From Hydrogenophaga sp. (GTDB lineage Bacteria > Pseudomonadota > Gammaproteobacteria > Burkholderiales > Burkholderiaceae_C): DNA of 64,000 nucleotides. The first letter of the stretch is position 1; each line of letters starts with the position of its first letter. Shown here in pieces: positions 17,027 through 25,316 of this stretch. The stretch covers positions 28,400 to 92,399 of the forward strand of contig NZ_JAABRQ010000016.1 in NCBI RefSeq assembly GCF_011390835.1, given 5' to 3'. The notes under the pieces are model-generated. The model was given only the letters and a program-made list of their open reading frames with translations. It did no database searches and had not been told where the DNA came from. The position numbers and the translations under genes were made by a program.

Positions 17027-17629
17027 TCAGCCAGGAGCCTGGCCCAACCAGCGGGTGGTGTGCGCCAGCCCCTGGTGACCCGGTCCCTCGTCCAGCACCA
17101 CCTCGCCCTGCCAGGCCAGCGCCTCCTCAAGCAAACCCGCAAAGTCGTCCCGCAGCAACTCGGGGGTGAACAGCATGGCTGGGTCCTTTGGACCCCCGCT
17201 GCGATGCTGCAGTTGCTGTGGATGAAAACCTTCCAGCAGCAACCAGCCGCCCGGACGCAGGGCAGCAGCCAGGCGCTTGTGCGCCCCGACCCGGATGGCG
17301 GCCGGCAAATGCACGAACACCAGCACCACCGCGTCGAAACAGGCAGGTTCCGGCTCCCAGTCCGCGAGGTCGCCGAGCACGGTGCGCAGCTCGACCCCGC
17401 GCTCGCTGGCGAGCGACTGCGCCTTGGTCAGGCCCACGGCAGAGCCGTCCATGGCCGTGACCCGGTGACCCTGCTCGGCCAACCAGACACCGTTTCGGCC
17501 TTCACCGTCCCCTGGGACCAGCACATCGCCACCCGGCCTGAAGCGCACCTGCTGCTCCACCAAAAAAGCGTTGGGTGCGACGCCGTACTTGTAGCCGCTG
17601 ATGGAAAAGCTCTGATCCCAGAAGTTCAT
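17027..17629 (-). CDS. SAM-dependent methyltransferase, thiopurine/tellurite-type
   Basis: About 200 residues beginning MNFWDQSFSISGYKYGVAPNAFLVEQ, a pattern shared by TehB/TPMT-like methyltransferases. The SAM loop is DVLVPGDGEGRNGVWLAEQG, followed by VTAMDGSAVGLTKAQ and LRPGGWLLLEGF. Relatives methylate sulfur, selenium or tellurium compounds, so thiol or chalcogen methylation is plausible beside the sulfide genes, but the substrate is not visible. The frame extends upstream into the cytochrome c4-like gene; the internal ATG at 17629 matches the family start. It is the last gene of the leftward sulfide dehydrogenase run. Confidence 0.82.
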   Translation of the reverse strand: MNFWDQSFSISGYKYGVAPNAFLVEQQVRFRPGGDVLVPGDGEGRNGVWLAEQGHRVTAMDGSAVGLTKAQSLASERGVELRTVLGDLADWEPEPACFDAVVLVFVHLPAAIRVGAHKRLAAALRPGGWLLLEGFHPQQLQHRSGGPKDPAMLFTPELLRDDFAGLLEEALAWQGEVVLDEGPGHQGLAHTTRWLGQAPG

Positions 17630-17639
17630 CGCCAGCAGT

Positions 17640-18443
17640 CTACCGATTGCGCTCGGGCAGATCGGCGTAATAGGTCGCCAGTGCCTCAATTTCAACGCGC
17701 GTGAGCTTTTTCGCAAAGGTGCTCATGCCCTTGGCCGCGTCGTTCGAACGCACGCCGCTCTGGTAGTCGAGCAGGGTGCGGGTGAAGTACAGCGGGTTCT
17801 GCCCGGCCAAGGCCGACGCTTCCAGCTTGCCGCCCTGACCTTTCACACCATGGCAACTGGCGCATGGTGTGAGAAGGCGTGAGGGGTCGCCCTTGCGCAC
17901 CAGCTGCGCTGCGCTCATGCCCTCACCTCGGGGTGAGGGGCGCGGCGTACCGTCGTCGCCCGGTGCCGGCAAGCCGGCGTAAAACGCCGAGACATCGGCG
18001 ATCTGCTGCGGCGTCATCATGACGGCAATGTCGTGCATAAGTTCTGCCCGCTTGCCCTCCAGTCGCAGCCGGCTCTGGTAGTCGAGCAGCATCTTGGCCG
18101 TATAGGCCGATTTCTGACCGGCCAGGTGCGGCCAGTTCTGGGTGGGCGCCACGCCGTTGTCGCCATGGCAGGAGGCGCAGAACAGCTGCTGGTTCACTTC
18201 CCGCCCGCGCACCGCGTCACCGGCCGGCAACGCCGCCAGGGCGTGGCGCAAGGTGGCGGGCGTCCAGCCTTTCGCAGCGGCGCTGTCGGTCGATTCGGTG
18301 GCCAGCGCACTGCCAGCCGACAGACCGATCAAAAAAGCGACGGCTGAAAAAGCGACGGCGGCGAAAGCGATCGCGCCGAGCGATCGACGAAGCAGGCCAT
18401 CGGTGGCTGCCGCCAGTTCTTCCAGGTAAGGATCGTGGGTCAT
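17640..18443 (-). CDS. Dihaem cytochrome c, c4-like
   Basis: The 267-residue protein has one N-terminal membrane or signal helix (about residues 20-48), then two class I cytochrome c domains with CASCH at 89-93 and 194-198. Distal methionines fit MHDIAVMMT and AAKGMSTFAKKL. Cytochromes c4 shuttle electrons to terminal oxidases. Here it is the last cytochrome of the operon with flavocytochrome c sulfide dehydrogenase and the bd-like oxidase, so it likely links the two. The linker PRPSPRGEGM (167-176) is encoded by a palindromic DNA hairpin. Confidence 0.9.
   Translation of the reverse strand: MTHDPYLEELAAATDGLLRRSLGAIAFAAVAFSAVAFLIGLSAGSALATESTDSAAAKGWTPATLRHALAALPAGDAVRGREVNQQLFCASCHGDNGVAPTQNWPHLAGQKSAYTAKMLLDYQSRLRLEGKRAELMHDIAVMMTPQQIADVSAFYAGLPAPGDDGTPRPSPRGEGMSAAQLVRKGDPSRLLTPCASCHGVKGQGGKLEASALAGQNPLYFTRTLLDYQSGVRSNDAAKGMSTFAKKLTRVEIEALATYYADLPERNR
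17920..17939. repeat. Palindromic hairpin inside the cytochrome c4-like gene
   Basis: CCCTCACC and GGTGAGGG flank a four-base loop. The unit resembles the short palindromes dispersed in many proteobacterial genomes. It lies in frame in the linker between the two haem domains, where an insertion would be tolerated. Confidence 0.4.
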
Positions 18444-18457
18444 GGGACGGATTCCGT

Positions 18458-19825
18458 TCAGGTGAAACAGTCGGCGGTGAAGGTGCGCAACCAGGCCTGC
18501 TGGTAGCGGGCGCCGAGTTTGATCTGGGCTGGCGTGGCGCTCAGCGGCAGGTAGCGCTGCTTCGTGTTGATGCGTGTGATCTTGCCGTCAACGATCTTGA
18601 AGACGTCGGCAACAAACAGGCCATAGTCCTTGCCGGCCAGCGCGTAGCAGGTGTTCTCCCACAGGGGCTCAGGCGCGCTGCGCCCAGCCAGTTCCTCGAC
18701 GATGGCGCGCGCCACCACCTTGGCCTGGTTGTTGGCGGAGAAACCGCTCTTGGGCATGGCGTCCGCAATACAGGCGTCGCCAATCACATGCACGTTGGGC
18801 TGCAGCGTGGAAGCAAACGTGCGCCGATCCACCGGGCAGAAGCCGCTGCCATCGGCCAGTCCCAAGGTCATGGCGACCTGCCCGGCCCTCATGGGCGGAA
18901 TGACGTTGATCACATCGGCCTTGATGGTCTCGGCCTCGGTCTCGATGCGCATGTTCTTCGAATCGATCTTGAGCGTGCGGCCTCCGTCCTTGCCACGCAC
19001 CCAGCTCAGCATGCTGGTGCCGCTGTGCTGCTTCACCTCCACCTGATCCTGCATCTTCTGCACGTAGTCGGTGGGAAGGTTGAACTTGTAGAGCCGGTTC
19101 CAGCCCAGCATCATGGTCTGGTCGGTCACGAAGCTGTCTTTCGGGTCGACGATGATGACCTTGGCCGTCGGGTTGTGCTTCGCGAACCACTCGGTCATGA
19201 GCGCGGCGCGCTCGTAGGGGCCGGGCGGACAACGGTAGGGGTTGGGTGGCGCCGCGATGACGAAGGTGCCGCCCTGGCGCATGCCTTGCAGCTGCTTGGC
19301 CAGCAAGGCGGTTTGCTCGCCAGGAATCCAGCCCGAAGGCACGGCGGTGCGCGCCACTGACTCGCTGTAACCGGCGTAGTTTTCGTAGAGCAACTGGATG
19401 CCAGGGGAGACGACCAGTCGGTCGTAGGCGATCTTCTGCCGGCCAGCGGTGTTCACGGTGCGCGCGACCGGGTCGAAGCCGGTTACGGTGTCGAACACGA
19501 AGTTGATGCCGTAGGTGCTTCGCAGCGCGTCGTAGCTCACCTGGAGTTCGTCCATGGTGGCGTGCTGGTTCAGCACCTCGCTGGAGCCATACGGCCGCAC
19601 ATAGACCGGGTTCTTCTCGATCACCGTGACCTTGAGCGACGGGTTGAACAGCTTGAGGTATTTTGCCGTGGTGGCACCCCCCACCCCGCCACCAACGATG
19701 ACGATGCGGGCGGTCCCGGCGGCAAACGACAGACTGGGCGCCGCAGCCACCGAAAGCAGGCCGAGGGCCTGCGTCAGCCAGTCGCGACGCGACAGGGATG
19801 ACTTGGAAAGATCAGCGTGGGCCAT
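18458..19825 (-). CDS. fccB: Flavocytochrome c sulfide dehydrogenase, flavoprotein subunit (FccB/SoxF type)
   Basis: A periplasmic FAD enzyme that oxidises sulfide to sulfur and passes electrons to a cytochrome c partner. The 455 residues start with a Tat signal (SRRDWLTQALGLLSVAAAP) and an FAD motif (IVIVGGGVGGATTAKYL). Cys199 in PYRCPPGPYERA and Cys330 in GFCPVDRRTF fit the active-site pair of FccB, and VHVIGDACIADAMPKSGFSANNQA is the FAD-binding C-terminal motif. AAAGGAGG precedes the start. ATG at 19825 shares a base with the upstream cytochrome stop (TGATG); a GTG one codon earlier is possible. Confidence 0.93.
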   Translation of the reverse strand: MAHADLSKSSLSRRDWLTQALGLLSVAAAPSLSFAAGTARIVIVGGGVGGATTAKYLKLFNPSLKVTVIEKNPVYVRPYGSSEVLNQHATMDELQVSYDALRSTYGINFVFDTVTGFDPVARTVNTAGRQKIAYDRLVVSPGIQLLYENYAGYSESVARTAVPSGWIPGEQTALLAKQLQGMRQGGTFVIAAPPNPYRCPPGPYERAALMTEWFAKHNPTAKVIIVDPKDSFVTDQTMMLGWNRLYKFNLPTDYVQKMQDQVEVKQHSGTSMLSWVRGKDGGRTLKIDSKNMRIETEAETIKADVINVIPPMRAGQVAMTLGLADGSGFCPVDRRTFASTLQPNVHVIGDACIADAMPKSGFSANNQAKVVARAIVEELAGRSAPEPLWENTCYALAGKDYGLFVADVFKIVDGKITRINTKQRYLPLSATPAQIKLGARYQQAWLRTFTADCFT

Positions 19826-20286
19826 CACTGACCTCCTTTGGATGCGGGTGCCGCCTGGGGCGGGACGGCAACGAAAAAGTCGCCCATGGCGCGAATCTCG
19901 GTGTCGCTGAAGCCCTGGGCCACGTGGCTCATGAGCGTGGCCGGACGTCGACCTTCACGAAAGTCGGTCATGGTGGTCACGAACTGGCGCACCGGCATGC
20001 CGGCCAAGGGCATGAAGGACTCGTCGCCTAGTCGGCCCAGCGTGCCGTGGCAGGCGGCGCAGCCGTGGGCCATCATTTCGCCCGAAATCAGCGGCTCGCT
20101 GGCCGGGGGTGCGGTTGCGGCTGCAACGGTCACCGGGATGGACGAGGTCTGCGCGATGGCCCGCACCGCCAACGTGGCCACCGAAGTGGCACCGAGTGCC
20201 ACCAGAAGAGTCCAGACCAAGACCTGGCGCCACGGCAGCGACGGGCGCACCGGTGGCAAGGTCGACATGTCGAGTGGTTGTTTCAT
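19825..20286 (-). CDS. Monohaem cytochrome c, sulfide dehydrogenase cytochrome subunit (FccA-like)
   Basis: 153 residues: an uncleaved or signal helix (VLVWTLLVALGATSVATLAV, about residues 22-42), then one c-type domain with CAACH at 76-80. A later methionine in GDESFMPLAGMPV or RRPATLMSHVAQG can be the distal ligand. It lies directly before fccB with a TGATG junction, the usual place for the cytochrome partner. It is shorter than dihaem FccA proteins, so it fits the monohaem type. Confidence 0.88.
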   Translation of the reverse strand: MKQPLDMSTLPPVRPSLPWRQVLVWTLLVALGATSVATLAVRAIAQTSSIPVTVAAATAPPASEPLISGEMMAHGCAACHGTLGRLGDESFMPLAGMPVRQFVTTMTDFREGRRPATLMSHVAQGFSDTEIRAMGDFFVAVPPQAAPASKGGQ

Positions 20287-20287
20287 A

Positions 20288-21511
20288 TCAGCGGGCCCAG
20301 ACGTAAAAGCCAACGGCGAAATACAGCACGGTCCAGGCCACCAGCAGGCCGACCGACCACTGCCCGATGCGGGTCACGGCGGGGCTGGGGGTGTACAGGC
20401 CCTTGCTCTGGCCGGCCTGCCACGCAACGGTGAGCAGGTAGGCCAGCGTGACGCCGCCGACGACGCCGAAGGTGACGAAAAACAGCGAAGTGCTGTACCA
20501 GTCCATGTTGATTCGGTAGTCCATGGCGTCATAGCCGTGGCTGCCCAGCAGGGTCACAAAGCGCAGCATCTCGCGCGCAGCGCCTACGACGATCAAGCCC
20601 ACTGCGCCGGCACCGAAGATGCCGTACCCCCAGACGCCGCTGTCGATGCGGTCCCGCAGCACCAGCGGCAAGGCCACCACGGCAAGCAGGGCCACGAGCG
20701 CCACCAGCATCCAGACCGAGGTCGCGAACCAGGCCATCTTCTCGGGCAGGGTCAGCATCCAGACCGCACCGATCAGCACCGAGACCACGCCACCGACCAG
20801 CATCAGCCGCTGGGCCAGGCTGCGCACCCAGCCCAGGTAGGCCGAATCGGCTTCGTTGGCACCTTGCAAGTAGCGGCGGTAGCCGTACAACCAAGCGCCC
20901 GTGACCGGGGCCGACAAGGCAATGAAGAACAGAAAGCGCGGCAGGTTCCAGTAGTGCAGCGAATGGCCATTGGGGTTGACCACACCTTTGGGGGCATACC
21001 ATGCCATCCACTGCTCGGGGAACAGCATCTGGTTGGTCAGGCTGTGCACGATGAAGCCCACGGCCAGAAGCAGGGCCAGCGACAGCAGCATCCAGATGCC
21101 ACCGCGCCCGCCATCGGCCACGATGTCGTGGTTTTTCCAGTAGAAGATGTACATCGCGATGTAGCCGGCGATCAACAAGGCGATGAAGCCGATCACCCAC
21201 CAGGCCGAGAGCACGTTGGACGTGTACCAGAACGGGTCGTAGACCACCTGCACGAACAGCAGTGGCGCCACACCGATCACGATGGCCACCGACACCGCGA
21301 TCTTGGCGGTGATCAGCATGGCGGCGGCCAGGCGGCGCCAATGGGTGCTGGCGCTGAAGGCGCCGCGCAGCGTGAGCGAGGCAGCACCCAGCATCACGTG
21401 CACCGCCGCCATGTGCAGCGCGAAGGTGAGAACACCCAGCACCAGGAACACCAGCGGATGGGACGGTACACCGGCCTGATCGCGCAGCGCATAGAGCATT
21501 TCGGGGGTCAT
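20288..21511 (-). CDS. Membrane subunit of a bd-superfamily oxidase, second subunit
   Basis: The 407-residue protein is almost entirely transmembrane (roughly nine helices). Its first long helix contains two histidines, His33 and His38, in FALHMAAVHVMLGAAS, reminiscent of the first haem helix of CydA. Later hydrophilic loops include LHYWNLPRF and GSHGYDAMDYRINMDWYS. It starts four bases after the haem c-fused subunit and precedes fccA, with the start codon two bases past its stop. I take it as the partner of that subunit in a bd-like oxygen reductase. No close named family is certain from sequence alone. Confidence 0.72.
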   Translation of the reverse strand: MTPEMLYALRDQAGVPSHPLVFLVLGVLTFALHMAAVHVMLGAASLTLRGAFSASTHWRRLAAAMLITAKIAVSVAIVIGVAPLLFVQVVYDPFWYTSNVLSAWWVIGFIALLIAGYIAMYIFYWKNHDIVADGGRGGIWMLLSLALLLAVGFIVHSLTNQMLFPEQWMAWYAPKGVVNPNGHSLHYWNLPRFLFFIALSAPVTGAWLYGYRRYLQGANEADSAYLGWVRSLAQRLMLVGGVVSVLIGAVWMLTLPEKMAWFATSVWMLVALVALLAVVALPLVLRDRIDSGVWGYGIFGAGAVGLIVVGAAREMLRFVTLLGSHGYDAMDYRINMDWYSTSLFFVTFGVVGGVTLAYLLTVAWQAGQSKGLYTPSPAVTRIGQWSVGLLVAWTVLYFAVGFYVWAR

Positions 21512-21515
21512 GGTC

Positions 21516-22907
21516 TTACTCCTTGGCCGCGGTCGTGACGGCGGGCGCCTGGACCGTGCTCACCGTCGGGGTGGGCGACAGCGTGACGATGAAGCTCGCG
21601 AGCGCGCGGGCCTCGTCATCGTTGAAGGGGATTTGCGGCATGTACAGGGTGTTGCCACCCGACAGCGCCGCCTGCAGGTACTCGGCCACCTCGGCCTCGG
21701 TGTGGGTGCCGGTGAAGTAGTTGCGCAGCGGGCGGATGCCGGTGCTGCTCAGCGAATGACAGTTGGAGCAAGTGTTGAGCGCCAGCAGCCGACCAGCTTC
21801 AACGCGGTTGCCGTCGTCTATGGCGCGCAGCGCCTCGGGCACGAACACCAGCGTCTTCATGAAACCGTGCGCCTCAATGGTCGGAATCTCGGACTTCACG
21901 CCCATGCCCGGTACGTCGCGACCGATCACCTGATTGGAATACACATACTGGCCAGCCACCCAGGGCTTGCGGATGGATTCGCGTGCCACCTCTTCGGGCC
22001 AGAGACCAAAAACCAGCACCGCCACCGTCATGACCGCCGCCAGGCTGGACACCAGCGCACGTGGCTGCACCAGCGTCAGGATGAAATAGGCCAGCGTGCC
22101 CGCCACCACGCTCAGCAGCGCCATGGGGAAGTGCGCTGGCAAGCGGTTCTGCAGCACCACGTCGGCCGTCTCGGGCAGCGTGGCGAGGTACCACTGCAGC
22201 ATGCCTGCCCCGGCCAGCGTAGCGACGATACCCAGCCAGGCCAACTTGGTCGCGATGCTTTTCTTCAGCGCGGCGTCCTTGAACTGGCCGGCCACGATGC
22301 CGCCCACCACCGCCGTCATGGTAAACATGAACGCGGTCCGCATGCCCAGCTGGGCGAAGGTGTTGGGGCCGTAAAAGGCGTTGAGCACACCGCCGGTCTC
22401 GCTCCATGCCGCTTTGCCCGGCCACATCATGAAGCTGAGAATGCCCACAATGACCAGCATGGTCGTGTATGAGGTCAGGCCGAAGATCAGCGAGATGCGG
22501 GTGTGGGTTTTCACATCCACCTTGCCGACCAGGTAGATCAGCATGTAGACGCCGACCACCTCGATCACGAAAAACACCCATTCGGTGGCCCACATCCAGA
22601 CGAAGCTGTGGATCAGCGCCGAAATGCCGCGCGGGCTGGCCACCGTGGTGGAGTACCAGATGCCCGGGCCGGTGATGGAGCCCAGCACGTAGCTGAACAC
22701 CAGCAGGAACAGCCCGTAGCGCTTGATGAATTCAAGCAACTCGGGCTTGTTGTGGCGATGCGCGTGGTTGGTCAGCCAGGCAAAGAAAATCGCCGCGCCA
22801 ACCGAGGTGTGCGAAAACAGCACGTGGATCGTGGCGATGAAACCGACGATCCAGCCACTACCCACGCCTGGCTCAAACCAGGTGGGATACAGACCGAGCA
22901 TGTCCAT
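21516..22907 (-). CDS. Cytochrome bd-superfamily oxidase subunit I with fused C-terminal cytochrome c domain
   Basis: 463 residues. The membrane part (1-305) resembles CydA: His28 and His33 in ATIHVLFSHTSVGAAI, acidic residues in ATEWVFFVIEVVG, and IRKPWVAGQYVY where CydA has GRQPW. The helix that carries the b558 histidine in CydA reads MRTAFMFTM, with no histidine. A class I cytochrome c domain follows, with CSNCH at 380-384 and a possible distal Met in TLYMPQIPF. It may be one of the haem c-fused groups described in surveys of the bd superfamily (OR-C type, from memory). It heads the operon with the second subunit, fccAB and the c4-like protein, suggesting electron entry from cytochrome c. 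Confidence 0.82.
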   Translation of the reverse strand: MDMLGLYPTWFEPGVGSGWIVGFIATIHVLFSHTSVGAAIFFAWLTNHAHRHNKPELLEFIKRYGLFLLVFSYVLGSITGPGIWYSTTVASPRGISALIHSFVWMWATEWVFFVIEVVGVYMLIYLVGKVDVKTHTRISLIFGLTSYTTMLVIVGILSFMMWPGKAAWSETGGVLNAFYGPNTFAQLGMRTAFMFTMTAVVGGIVAGQFKDAALKKSIATKLAWLGIVATLAGAGMLQWYLATLPETADVVLQNRLPAHFPMALLSVVAGTLAYFILTLVQPRALVSSLAAVMTVAVLVFGLWPEEVARESIRKPWVAGQYVYSNQVIGRDVPGMGVKSEIPTIEAHGFMKTLVFVPEALRAIDDGNRVEAGRLLALNTCSNCHSLSSTGIRPLRNYFTGTHTEAEVAEYLQAALSGGNTLYMPQIPFNDDEARALASFIVTLSPTPTVSTVQAPAVTTAAKE

Positions 22908-22969
22908 GAACTTGTCTTCCTCAACGAAACTGCTGCGGGGGAATGCCCACCAGCATGTCAGGAGGAAAT

Positions 22970-22985
22970 CACAAGAAGCGTGCCA
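22970..22985 (-). promoter_or_regulatory. Putative sigma-54 promoter of the bd-like oxidase/Fcc operon
   Basis: The minus strand reads TGGCACGCTTCTTGTG. The -24 element TGGCACG is a perfect match, and TTGT stands where TTGC is expected at -12 with correct spacing. It lies about 63 bases upstream of the oxidase start codon and about 115 bases from the palindrome centre at 23098. Confidence 0.65.
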
Positions 22986-23077
22986 GCGCTCAGGCGGAGA
23001 AAAAGTGTTTAAAAATCAAATACTTGCGTACGAATCACCGCAGAGCAGCCTATTTCGCTCGCGCCGAATCCGTCGGA

Positions 23078-23097
23078 TTGGCAGACATGTCTGCCAA
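23078..23097. promoter_or_regulatory. Perfect 20-bp palindrome overlapping activator site B
   Basis: TTGGCAGACATGTCTGCCAA equals its own reverse complement. Its TGGCA and TGCCA arms are the same half-sites as in the 16-bp palindrome that overlaps it at 23091-23106. The overlap suggests alternative or stacked binding of the same regulator. Confidence 0.6.
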
Positions 23098-23106
23098 AAA
23101 TGGCAG
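23091..23106. promoter_or_regulatory. 16-bp palindrome, putative activator (UAS) site B
   Basis: CTGCCAAAAATGGCAG is the exact reverse complement of site A at 13321-13336. It lies upstream of the bd-like oxidase operon, behind a -24/-12-like promoter. The rest of the 324-base gap between the oxidase and ssb holds the ssb terminator and no gene I can support. Confidence 0.7.
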
Positions 23107-23144
23107 GTCAAGATGGGGCTGCTGGCTCAGTGCATCGCACCACA

Positions 23145-23178
23145 ACAAAAGACCCGCCGGGCCGAGGCCGGGCGGGTC
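23145..23178 (-). terminator. Rho-independent terminator of ssb
   Basis: On the minus strand GACCCGCC and GGCGGGTC arms (23151-23178) form a strong hairpin followed directly by TTTTGTTG. It begins about 50 bases after the ssb stop codon and would shield the oxidase control region from ssb transcription. Confidence 0.8.
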
Positions 23179-23231
23179 AGTAGCCGCGTCCAGGGAAGAC
23201 GACTGCGGCCAGCATGAGGGCAAGGTGCTAT

Positions 23232-23726
23232 TTAGAACGGAATGTCGTCGTCCATATCGTCGAAACCGCTGGACTGGCGGGCCGGCGCGGGGGCCGGGGC
23301 CTGGCGCGGCGTTGGGGCTGCAGCGCGGGGGGCCGCAGCGGGCCGCGAGTAGCCGCCACCGCCACCCTCTTCGCCGCCGCCCGTGCCTTCACGGCCACCG
23401 AGCAGCTGCATTTCGGTAGCGATGATGTCCACGGTGTTCTTTTCCACGCCGGTGGTCTTGTCCACATAGGTACCGTATTTCAATCGGCCTTCCACATAGA
23501 TCGGACGGCCCTTCTTCACGTACTCGCCGGCGATCTCGGCCAGGCGGTCGTAAAAGGTGACGCGGTGCCACTGCGTATCTTCGATCATTTCGCCGCTGTT
23601 CTTGTCCTTGCGGCGGCTCGAGGTGGCCACGCTGACATTGGCCACCGCCTGGCCCGAGGGCAGGTAGCGGATTTCGGGATCGCGGCCGCAGTTGCCGACG
23701 AGGATGACTTTGTTGACGGAGGCCAT
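23232..23726 (-). CDS. ssb: Single-stranded DNA-binding protein
   Basis: 164 residues: an N-terminal OB fold ([55 protein letters not shown]), a Gly/Pro/Ala-rich linker, and the acidic tip DDMDDDIPF that recruits partner proteins. It binds single-stranded DNA during replication and repair. AAGGA lies before the ATG at 23726; the frame is open 24 codons further but without homology. It is divergent from the ClC gene. In many proteobacteria ssb lies next to an MFS gene and uvrA, as it does here apart from the ClC gene. Confidence 0.95.
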   Translation of the reverse strand: MASVNKVILVGNCGRDPEIRYLPSGQAVANVSVATSSRRKDKNSGEMIEDTQWHRVTFYDRLAEIAGEYVKKGRPIYVEGRLKYGTYVDKTTGVEKNTVDIIATEMQLLGGREGTGGGEEGGGGGYSRPAAAPRAAAPTPRQAPAPAPARQSSGFDDMDDDIPF

Positions 23727-23849
23727 GGGGGGGTTCCTTGGAGGGACTGAATGGAAGGCAGCGGCGCCGCGAGCGCCTGACATGGCATTGTGCCGCATGC
23801 CTGCGGCCGGAGGTCAAGGGCGCGGGATGCCACAATGGATCTCTGCCTT

Positions 23850-25301
23850 ATGAATCGCGAACCCGATTTTTTCCAGAACCTGCAGGATGAACTGTCCGAC
23901 GGTCGGGCGTGGCTGGACCGCAGCATCGTACTCGGCTACGCAGTGCTGGCAGGCTTGTTCGTGGTGGCATTCACCTACATGAGCGAAACCGCTTTCGAGT
24001 GGTTCAAACACCTGCACGCCACCGCGCCCTGGGTGGTGCTGATCTGGACGCCGGCGCTCACGGCCGGGATCGTCTGGTGCACCCGGCGCTATTTCCCGGG
24101 TGCCTCGGGATCGGGCATTCCGCAGGTGATCGCGGCACTGGATCCGAAGGTGGATCCCAAAGCCCGGCGCCATTTTGTCTCGCTGCGCCTGACGCTGGCC
24201 AAGATGGTGCTGGGCGCAGCCGGCCTGCTGGCCGGGCTGTCGGCCGGGAGAGAAGGTCCTTCGGTGCAGGTCGCTGCCGGCGTACTGCATGACGCCCGAC
24301 GCTGGCTGCGGCCCGGCTCGGCGATGAACGACCAGGCGCTGCTGGTGGCCGGCGGCGCAGCCGGCATCGCCGCCGCGTTCAATGCCCCGCTGGCCGGAGT
24401 CGTGTTCGCCATCGAGGAGCTCTCCAAACGCATGGATTCGCGCACCAACGGCGTCATCATCTCGGCCATCGTGCTGGCGGGTCTGGTCAGCATTTCCTTC
24501 TTCGGCAACCTGACCTACTTCGGCTCCATCACGGTGCCGGGGCTGAGCTGGGGCGTGTTTTTGCCTGGTGTGGTTGTGGTGCTGTTGTGCGGCGTGATGG
24601 GCGGCTTGTTTTCGCGCCTGCTGGTGGCGTCCATCGAAGGTCTGCCCGACCGGGTGAGCGCGCTGCGGCGCGCCAAGCCCGTGCGCTTTGCGGCGGCCTG
24701 TGGCTTGGTCATTGCGGTGATTGGCCTGGTCACCGGTGGCGCCACCTTTGGCGCTGGCGCCGAGGAAGTGCGTCTCATGCTGGCGGGCGAGAGCGACGTC
24801 ACCAAGCTGTACATGCTGCTCAAGCTGGTGGCCACCTGGCTGACCGCCTGGGCTGGCGTGCCTGGCGGCATTTTTGCGCCCTCACTGTCCATCGGTGCCG
24901 GGGTGGGCAACGATGTGGCGCAAATCTTTCTCGGCCCAGAGGCTCGCGCGCTGGCGCCCATCTTGATTGCGCTGGGCATGGCGGGCTTTCTGGCCGCCAC
25001 CACCCAGGCACCGCTGACGTCTTTCATCATCGTGATGGAAATGATCGATGGCCGAGCCATGGTGCTCAGCCTGATGGCGTCCGCCATGCTCGCCAGCCTG
25101 ATTGCGCGTCTGATCAGCCGCCCGCTGTATCACACCCTCTCCTCGCTGATGATTCAGGCCGCCATCAAGACCGGCGAGCCCGCGCAGCGGGTGGAGACCG
25201 CACCCGAAGCCACTCCCGAGGCCGAGCCACGCCAGGCTGCTTTAGATCCCACGACGCCCTCGGCACCTGAAACACCCTCAGCGCCGGACTCGCCGCGCTG
25301 A
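23850..25301 (+). CDS. ClC-family chloride channel or Cl-/H+ antiporter
   Basis: The 483-residue protein is an inner-membrane ClC. The selectivity-filter motifs GSGIPQV, GREGPSVQ (with the gating glutamate) and GGIFAPSL are all visible, and FAIEELSKRM keeps the acidic proton-pathway position of exchangers. The C-terminal tail (about 40 residues, Pro/Glu-rich) lacks CBS domains. The start could be the ATG at 23835 or 23850; I chose the second because MNREPDFFQNLQDELSDG looks like the family N-terminus. The next gene converges 15 bases downstream. Confidence 0.93.
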   Translation: MNREPDFFQNLQDELSDGRAWLDRSIVLGYAVLAGLFVVAFTYMSETAFEWFKHLHATAPWVVLIWTPALTAGIVWCTRRYFPGASGSGIPQVIAALDPKVDPKARRHFVSLRLTLAKMVLGAAGLLAGLSAGREGPSVQVAAGVLHDARRWLRPGSAMNDQALLVAGGAAGIAAAFNAPLAGVVFAIEELSKRMDSRTNGVIISAIVLAGLVSISFFGNLTYFGSITVPGLSWGVFLPGVVVVLLCGVMGGLFSRLLVASIEGLPDRVSALRRAKPVRFAAACGLVIAVIGLVTGGATFGAGAEEVRLMLAGESDVTKLYMLLKLVATWLTAWAGVPGGIFAPSLSIGAGVGNDVAQIFLGPEARALAPILIALGMAGFLAATTQAPLTSFIIVMEMIDGRAMVLSLMASAMLASLIARLISRPLYHTLSSLMIQAAIKTGEPAQRVETAPEATPEAEPRQAALDPTTPSAPETPSAPDSPR

Positions 25302-25316
25302 ACCCGGGCGCAAAAA

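Noticed and set aside
15692..17704. 670-codon rightward frame antisense to the DUF3422 and methyltransferase genes
   Set aside because: Composition is Gln/His/Arg-rich with no motif, and the opposite strand encodes recognisable families.
19838..21538. Long rightward frame antisense to the fccA and second oxidase subunit genes
   Set aside because: It has no domain and is a shadow of membrane-protein coding on the other strand.
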